Origin: Micromonospora sp. WMMD980
GTDB taxonomy: Bacteria > Actinomycetota > Actinomycetes > Mycobacteriales > Micromonosporaceae
Length of the DNA: 64,000 bases
Reading direction: 5' to 3'
Assembly: GCF_029626035.1 (NCBI RefSeq)
Contig: NZ_JARUBE010000003.1
Coordinates: forward strand, 310,001-374,000
Shown: piece after piece, positions 59,339-64,000 of the stretch
Layout: the number at the start of each line of letters is the position of its first letter
How positions within the stretch are numbered: the first letter of the stretch is position 1
Notes under the pieces: model-generated
The model's input: only the letters and a program-made list of their open reading frames with translations
Database searches by the model: none
What the model was told of the DNA's origin: nothing
Program-made: the position numbers and the translations under genes

Positions 59339-61456
59339 TCACGCCACCGGGTCGAGCGTGGTCAGGCGCTGGGTGGCCCGGGAGAGCGCCACGTAGAGCG
59401 TGCGGACCCCGGAACCCGGATCGGCCCGGATCTCACCCGGCGCCACCAGCACCACACCGTCGTACTCCATGCCCTTGGCCTGCAGGCTGGTCACCACCTG
59501 GAGCCGGCCGCCGCCCAGCTCGCCCAGCCAGCCGGCCACCTCGTCCCGGCGCGGCACCGGCGTGATCACGCCGACCGTCCCCTCCACCTCGGCCAGCAGC
59601 GTCCGGGCCGCCTCGACAGTGGCCGCCGGCAGCTCGGCGGCGGCCACCGTGCGCCGCACCGGCGGCACGCCGGTGGACCGCACCGCGTCGGGCAACGCCA
59701 GATCCGGGTACAGCCGGCGGATCTCCGCCGCCGCCACCGCGAAGATCTCCGCCGAGTTGCGGTAGTTGGTGGTCAGCTCGTAGCGGTGCCGGCGACGCCG
59801 GCCCAACGCCTGGTCCCGGGCCCGGTCCAGCTCCTGCGGGTCACCGGTCCAGGCGGTCTGCGCCGGATCGCCGACCACGGTCCAGGACGCCAGGCGGCCG
59901 CGCCGTCCGACCATCCGCCACTGCATCGGCGACACGTCCTGCGACTCGTCCACCACCACGTGCGCGTAGTCGCGGTAGTCCGCCGGACGCTCCCGGGCCG
60001 CCGCCCGCGCGGCGCGCTGCCGATCGGCGTACGTGCTCAGCTCCCGCACGCCGCCGGCGAGCTGGTACGGGTCGCGCTTCGGCTTCGCCCGCCGCACCGG
60101 CGTGCCGAGCAACGCGTCCAGCTCGTCCAGCAGGGCGATGTCGGCGACGGTCAGCCCGTCGGTGTCGAGCGTCCGGTAGGCGTCGGTGAGCAACCGGATC
60201 TCGGCCGAGGAGAGGACCCCGCCGGCGTACCGGCGCAGCCGCTCCGGCCGGGCCAGCCAGCCCAGCACGTGGCGCGGGTGCAGCCGGGGCCACCAGGCCT
60301 TGAGGAACTCGCGGAACTCCGGCCGCTCGATGATCTCGTCCTCGAACGCCGGCTGCTCCGGCAGCCGGCCCACCCGCAGCGTGCGGGCCTGCGCGAAGAG
60401 CGCGGCGAGCACCGCGTCGAACGCGGCCCGGCGCACCTCGTTACGGCGCGCGCCCCGGGTCAGCGTCCGGTCCCGCACCGCGTCCAGCGCCGGCCGGTCC
60501 AGCCGCAGCAGCTCCCCGCGGTAGAGCAGGCGCAGCTCCGCCGGGGAGTCCGGCACCGCGTCCCGGACCGCGCGCTCCAGCACCCGGCGCATCCGCAGCG
60601 AACCCTTCACCGCCGCCACCTCCGGCGGGTCGGTCCGGGTCGCGGACAGGCCCGGGAAGAGCGAGCCGAGCGAGTGCAGGGTGGCGGTCTCCTCGCCGAG
60701 CGACGGCAGCACCGACGCGATGTACTCGACGAACACGCCCGACGGCCCGACCACCAGGATGCCGCCGCCGGCGTACCGGGCCCGGTCGGAATAGAGCAGG
60801 TACGCGGCCCGGTGCAGGGCCACCGCCGTCTTGCCGGTGCCCGGGCCGCCGGAGACGATCGTGACGCCGTTGCCGGGGGAGCGGATCGCCTCGTCCTGCT
60901 CCCGCTGGATGGTGGCCACGATGTCGCGCATGCCCCGGCCGGTGGCCCGGGACAGCGTGGCCAGCAACGCGCCGTCGCCGACCACCGCCAGGTCCGGCGG
61001 GGCGGCCTCCGGGTCCAGCAGGTCGTCCTCGATCCGGGTGACCTTCTCCGCCGTGGACTGGATCGTGCGCCGCCGCACCACGCCGCGCGGCTCGGCCGGC
61101 GTGGCCTGGTAGAACGCCGCCGCCGCGGGGGCCCGCCAGTCCACCACCAGCGTCTCGGCGTCGTCGGCGCGCACGCCGAGCCGGCCCACGTGCAGCACCT
61201 GCCCGGTCCGCAGGTCCAGCCGGCCGAAGACCAGCCCCTCGTGCTCGGCGTCCAGCACGTGCCGGCGCTGGGCGGCGTGGAAGACCATCGCGTCCCGCTC
61301 GACCAGCGCGCCGAAGGTGCCGACCCGGGCCAGCTGGTACCCCTCCCGCTCGGCGGCGGCCGCGGACCGGCGCAGTTCGGCCAGCCGGGCGTACACCCGG
61401 TCGAGGTGCCGCTGCTCGGCGGCGATCTCCCGGTCCAGCGTGGTCTGGTCGGTCAA
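59339..61456 (-). CDS. HelD/HelR-type UvrD-like RNA polymerase-associated ATPase
   Basis: 705 aa from TTG 61456 (AGGAG 7 bases before). N-terminal coiled coil (LDREIAAEQRHLDRVYARLAELRRSAA), Walker A GGPGTGKTAVALHRAAYLL (about 215), DEXQ-type VVVDESQDVSPMQ and GDPAQTAW, TNYRNSAEI, and a final VALSRATQRL motif, all in HelD order. HelD strips stalled RNA polymerase from DNA; the actinobacterial HelR form gives rifampicin tolerance. I could not see a rifamycin-associated element upstream. Confidence 0.88.
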   Translation of the reverse strand: MTDQTTLDREIAAEQRHLDRVYARLAELRRSAAAAEREGYQLARVGTFGALVERDAMVFHAAQRRHVLDAEHEGLVFGRLDLRTGQVLHVGRLGVRADDAETLVVDWRAPAAAAFYQATPAEPRGVVRRRTIQSTAEKVTRIEDDLLDPEAAPPDLAVVGDGALLATLSRATGRGMRDIVATIQREQDEAIRSPGNGVTIVSGGPGTGKTAVALHRAAYLLYSDRARYAGGGILVVGPSGVFVEYIASVLPSLGEETATLHSLGSLFPGLSATRTDPPEVAAVKGSLRMRRVLERAVRDAVPDSPAELRLLYRGELLRLDRPALDAVRDRTLTRGARRNEVRRAAFDAVLAALFAQARTLRVGRLPEQPAFEDEIIERPEFREFLKAWWPRLHPRHVLGWLARPERLRRYAGGVLSSAEIRLLTDAYRTLDTDGLTVADIALLDELDALLGTPVRRAKPKRDPYQLAGGVRELSTYADRQRAARAAARERPADYRDYAHVVVDESQDVSPMQWRMVGRRGRLASWTVVGDPAQTAWTGDPQELDRARDQALGRRRRHRYELTTNYRNSAEIFAVAAAEIRRLYPDLALPDAVRSTGVPPVRRTVAAAELPAATVEAARTLLAEVEGTVGVITPVPRRDEVAGWLGELGGGRLQVVTSLQAKGMEYDGVVLVAPGEIRADPGSGVRTLYVALSRATQRLTTLDPVA

Positions 61457-61644
61457 CGCGGTGCTCCTGTGGTCGGACGGCACGACGGGCTGAATGAGGG
61501 TACGGGCCGCCGGCAAACCGGACGTCGGGGCCATGCCGCTGACCGGCACACGGCCGGTGTCGCCTGCCCCTTATCCGGCCGTTCCCACCCGTTTCCCGGC
61601 CGTTCGGCCGCGGGGCAGGCGGCCACCCGTCTCCCGGCCGCGGA

Positions 61645-62613
61645 TCAGGCCGCCACCCGACGAGCGGCCGACCGGCGTCGCCGACCGTCGACCGACCGGG
61701 TGGCCGGCGGGGCCGAGCCGGCGAGCACCCGGTTCACCACGCCCGCGACGGCGGCGTTCACCACGTCCGGGCGCTCCATCATCAGCATGTGGCCGGCGCC
61801 GGGGCAGACGGTCAGCTCCGCGGTGGGCAGCGCCGCCGCGATCGACTCGGCGCAGGGCGGCGGGGTCAGCCGGTCCCGGTCGCCGACCAGCGCGGCGGCC
61901 GGCAGCCCGCCGAGCGCGGCGAGCGTCTCCAGCCGGTGCTGGGCGCCGATCGAGGCGCGGAACCCGCCGATCGAGCGGAGCGTGGCGCGCGCCACCGCCG
62001 AGGTGACCAGGCGGATGTCGGCCGCGTCGCAGCGGTCGCCGAAGAGCATCCAGCGGATGCTGGGGCGCAACGCGCGCAGCAGCGCGTGCGGCGGACGCCA
62101 GCCGCCGCAGCGGGCCAGCACGCCGGCCCCGGTGGTCTCCGCGAGACGGATCAACCGGGTGATCCGGGGCGAGAGCCCGTAGGCGGTGTGCGTGTGCCCC
62201 TCCGCGGTGGTCGAGACGAAGACCAGGCCCGCGGTGCGGGCGGCGAACCGGTCGGGGTGGCGGTGCGCGTACTCCATCACGGTCATTCCGCCCATCGAGT
62301 GCCCGACCAGCACGACCGGGCCGGACGGGGCGAACGCGTCGACCACCGCGGCCAGGTCGTCGCCGAGCTGGGCCAGGGTGGCGTCACGCAGGGCCAGGCA
62401 GCTCGACCGGCCGTGGCCGCGCGCGTCGTAGGCGACCGTCCGGACCCGGTCGCCGAAGCGCTCCCGCAGGTCGGCGAGTTGCCGGTGCCAGCTGCGCCCG
62501 TCGAGTGTCCAGCCGTGCAGCAGGACCACGGTGACCTCGGCGTCCACCGGCCCGGTCGCCGTGACGTGCAGGCGCACGTCGTCGGGAAGCCGCAGTTCCT
62601 GGTGCTCCGGCAT
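61645..62613 (-). CDS. alpha/beta hydrolase
   Basis: 322 aa from ATG 62613. VVLLHGWTLDGRSW (oxyanion region), VGHSMGGMT (nucleophile Ser, about 117), acidic residue in VGDRDRLTPP and histidine in PGAGHMLMME. Full-length, unlike the remnant at 30682. The substrate is unknown. The Arg-rich C-terminal end is poorly conserved. Confidence 0.88.
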   Translation of the reverse strand: MPEHQELRLPDDVRLHVTATGPVDAEVTVVLLHGWTLDGRSWHRQLADLRERFGDRVRTVAYDARGHGRSSCLALRDATLAQLGDDLAAVVDAFAPSGPVVLVGHSMGGMTVMEYAHRHPDRFAARTAGLVFVSTTAEGHTHTAYGLSPRITRLIRLAETTGAGVLARCGGWRPPHALLRALRPSIRWMLFGDRCDAADIRLVTSAVARATLRSIGGFRASIGAQHRLETLAALGGLPAAALVGDRDRLTPPPCAESIAAALPTAELTVCPGAGHMLMMERPDVVNAAVAGVVNRVLAGSAPPATRSVDGRRRRSAARRVAA

Positions 62614-62756
62614 CGTCCACCTCCCCGGACCGCTGGGCCACCGGAGTGACCCGGCGGTAACACCGGCGTTACCCGCCATGACACCATGGCAACCGGGGCG
62701 GTGAGAAGATTCGCCGTCCGCCCGCGCCGGGTCGGATCGGTGACCAGGCTGGGGGC

Positions 62757-63392
62757 ATGCCGACCACGCCCGCCGCCCGGAGCCCCCGGGCCGCCCTGGC
62801 CGAGCTGCTCACCGGCAACCGCCGCTTCGTCAGCGGTCAGCCGCTGCACGGGCACGACGTCAGCGCCGCCGCGGCGGTGGCCTCCGGCGACCAGCAGCCG
62901 TACGCGGTGGTGCTGGGTTGCATCGACTCCCGGGTGCCGCTGGAGGCGATCTTCGACCAGACGTTCGGGTCGATCTGCGTGATCCGCACCGGTGCGCACG
63001 TGCTGGATCTGGCCGTCCGCGGTTCGATCGAGTACGTGGTGGGGCAGCTCGGCGTACGGCTGGTGATGGTGCTCGGCCACGAGCGCTGCGGCGCGGTCGC
63101 CTCGACAGTCGACGCGTTGCGCACCGGGCACCGGCCGGACGGGGCGCTGGCCTATGTGGTGGACCGGATCGCGCCGGCGGTGCTCGAGGTCGGGCTGGAC
63201 GACCCGGCCGCGCATCCGCTGGCGATCCGCCGGCACGTGCGGCGGACGGTGGCCGCGTTGCGCGCCGACGACCGGCTCGCCGCCCCGGTCGCGGCCGGTG
63301 AGCTGGCCGTGGTGGGCGCGCTCTACGAGCTGGCCACCGGCGAGGTCACGGTGCTGGCGGAGGAGGAGACGCGCGACCGCCCGCCGGGGTGA
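62757..63392 (+). CDS. beta-class carbonic anhydrase
   Basis: 211 aa. Zinc ligands: CIDSR (about residue 54-58), and HERC (about 110). [26 protein letters not shown] is typical. It interconverts CO2 and bicarbonate in the cytoplasm. Its stop codon lies in the loop of the following hairpin. Confidence 0.92.
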   Translation: MPTTPAARSPRAALAELLTGNRRFVSGQPLHGHDVSAAAAVASGDQQPYAVVLGCIDSRVPLEAIFDQTFGSICVIRTGAHVLDLAVRGSIEYVVGQLGVRLVMVLGHERCGAVASTVDALRTGHRPDGALAYVVDRIAPAVLEVGLDDPAAHPLAIRRHVRRTVAALRADDRLAAPVAAGELAVVGALYELATGEVTVLAEEETRDRPPG

Positions 63393-63409
63393 TCCCCGAC
63401 GGGCGGTCG
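63374..63409. terminator. strong hairpin after carbonic anhydrase
   Basis: A 16-bp stem with one mismatch (CGACCGCCCGCCGGGG against CCCCGACGGGCGGTCG) around TGAT. No T-run. The TGA of the loop is the gene's stop codon. It also faces the convergent small gene. Confidence 0.75.
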
Positions 63410-63430
63410 TGGTGGTGCGGGTGAGGGCGC

Positions 63431-63760
63431 TCAGCCCTCGAAGACGCCGGCCTCGACGAGACGCTTCTCGGTCGCGTCCCAGCCGTGGTCCGGGTGGGCC
63501 GCGGCCAGGCCGTTGATCTCGGCGCGGATCTTGGCGGCGTGGCCGGCGGCGGCCAGCACCCGGATCTCCTCGACGAAGGCGTCGGAGTCGGTGCGCAGGT
63601 GCGCGGTCTTGCCGTTGGTCAGGTTGCGCACGTAGGCGTGCTTGCCGCCGTTGAGCGGGATCAGGTACTTGAACTCGCCCAGCACGCTGAGGGCGCCACC
63701 CTGGCCAGCCTGGCCGGCCCGGACTGACGCGCGCGCGGTCTTAGAGGTGTTGCTCGCCAC
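63431..63760 (-). CDS. conserved small hypothetical protein
   Basis: 109 aa from GTG 63760 with AAGGAG 7 bases before. A basic N-terminus (VASNTSKTARASVRAGQAG) leads to a compact part (EFKYLIPLNGGKHAYVRNLTNGKTAHLRTDSDAFVEEIRVLAAAG...). I do not recognise the family. No upstream gene is on the same strand up to the window edge. Confidence 0.7.
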   Translation of the reverse strand: MASNTSKTARASVRAGQAGQGGALSVLGEFKYLIPLNGGKHAYVRNLTNGKTAHLRTDSDAFVEEIRVLAAAGHAAKIRAEINGLAAAHPDHGWDATEKRLVEAGVFEG

Positions 63761-64000
63761 GGAGGTACTCCTTGCAGACGTACGGTGGGGACGGGAAACG
63801 TCCGGGGGCTGATGCGGGTGACGCCCGGTTGGGCGCCGGCCCGCGAAGATGTGCGGCGGCACAGAACCGCCCAGAGAACTGTACACGACCACGACGCCTG
63901 GCTGGTCGTCGTGCCGTCACCGGGACACAACCGGGTCGGCCACCCGGGTATTTCCGACCGTCCGACCCCGGCGAATTTTCCGATTCGCTGGCGCACCACC

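Noticed and set aside
61457..61640. Rifamycin-associated element upstream of the HelD-like gene
   Set aside because: Some GGGGC/GCCCC-like pieces exist, but I could not match a proper inverted repeat at the expected spacing.
59303..62182. 959-codon plus-strand frame opposite the HelD-like gene
   Set aside because: Runs through two minus-strand genes with clear catalytic motifs; His/Gln/Arg-rich.
63761..64000. Further gene at the right edge
   Set aside because: The minus-strand frame there has poor composition and overlaps the upstream region of the 109-aa gene; only intergenic DNA can be supported.

Overview
The window is high-GC (about 70% or more) actinobacterial chromosome. Codon use, many GTG starts and 4-bp start/stop overlaps, an XRE/DUF397 pair, secreted GH13 and GH74 polysaccharidases, and a recurring GGGGCCCC-based repeat all point to Micromonosporaceae, most likely Micromonospora. 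That assignment is inference: there is no rRNA or other marker in the window. No tRNA, CRISPR array, integrase or transposase was found.

Region 1 (1-30675) is a defence island built on a type 2 BREX (Pgl) system. In order it carries pglW (kinase, cut by the left edge), pglX (DNA methyltransferase), pglY (ATPase), pglZ (phosphatase-fold), brxD (ATPase) and brxHI (Lhr-like helicase). Two other modules interrupt it. (a) Between pglW and pglX is a three-gene cassette (3009-6817): an OLD/AAA15-type ATPase with a DUF3696-like end, a TOPRIM-like protein and a DUF262 protein. (b) Between pglX and pglY is a 10-kb block (10394-20434). Its left arm is on the minus strand: an HTH protein, helical and glycine-rich proteins, an 86-residue WXG100-like helical protein, DUF397, and an XRE/DUF5753-type regulator. 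Its right arm is on the plus strand: two mini-proteins, a Cys-rich zinc-binding protein, an FtsK/SpoIIIE-type ATPase and a coiled-coil membrane protein, mostly joined by 4-bp overlaps. This FtsK block is the best candidate for an undescribed system. A 56-bp repeat with three coupled 19-codon mini-ORFs sits between pglY and pglZ.

Region 2 (30682-45094) is ordinary chromosome punctuated by four palindromic repeat elements, three of which abut or contain a neighbouring stop codon. It holds a 5'-truncated alpha/beta hydrolase, an ABC-2 exporter with a DesK/DesR-like two-component pair, an L,D-transpeptidase, a secreted alpha-amylase with a repeat-rich promoter, a redox operon (b-type-cytochrome-like membrane protein, NuoF-like flavoprotein, thioredoxin, CcdA), serS, and a MerR-sliding-clamp fusion.

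Region 3 (45090-64000) carries a saccharopine-dehydrogenase-like reductase, a zinc alcohol dehydrogenase, a LuxR/MalT-type regulator, a DsbA-like protein, a BON protein, a GH74-CBM2 xyloglucanase behind a CebR-type box, a STAS protein, a secreted coiled-coil protein behind a ydaO (c-di-AMP) riboswitch, a cation-efflux protein with an operator in its promoter spacer, a HelD/HelR-type helicase, an alpha/beta hydrolase and a beta-carbonic anhydrase.

In BREX type 2 the methyltransferase marks host DNA and the remaining proteins block phage replication. The nested cassettes are probably additional defence layers or regulated companions, but nothing in the sequence proves that.
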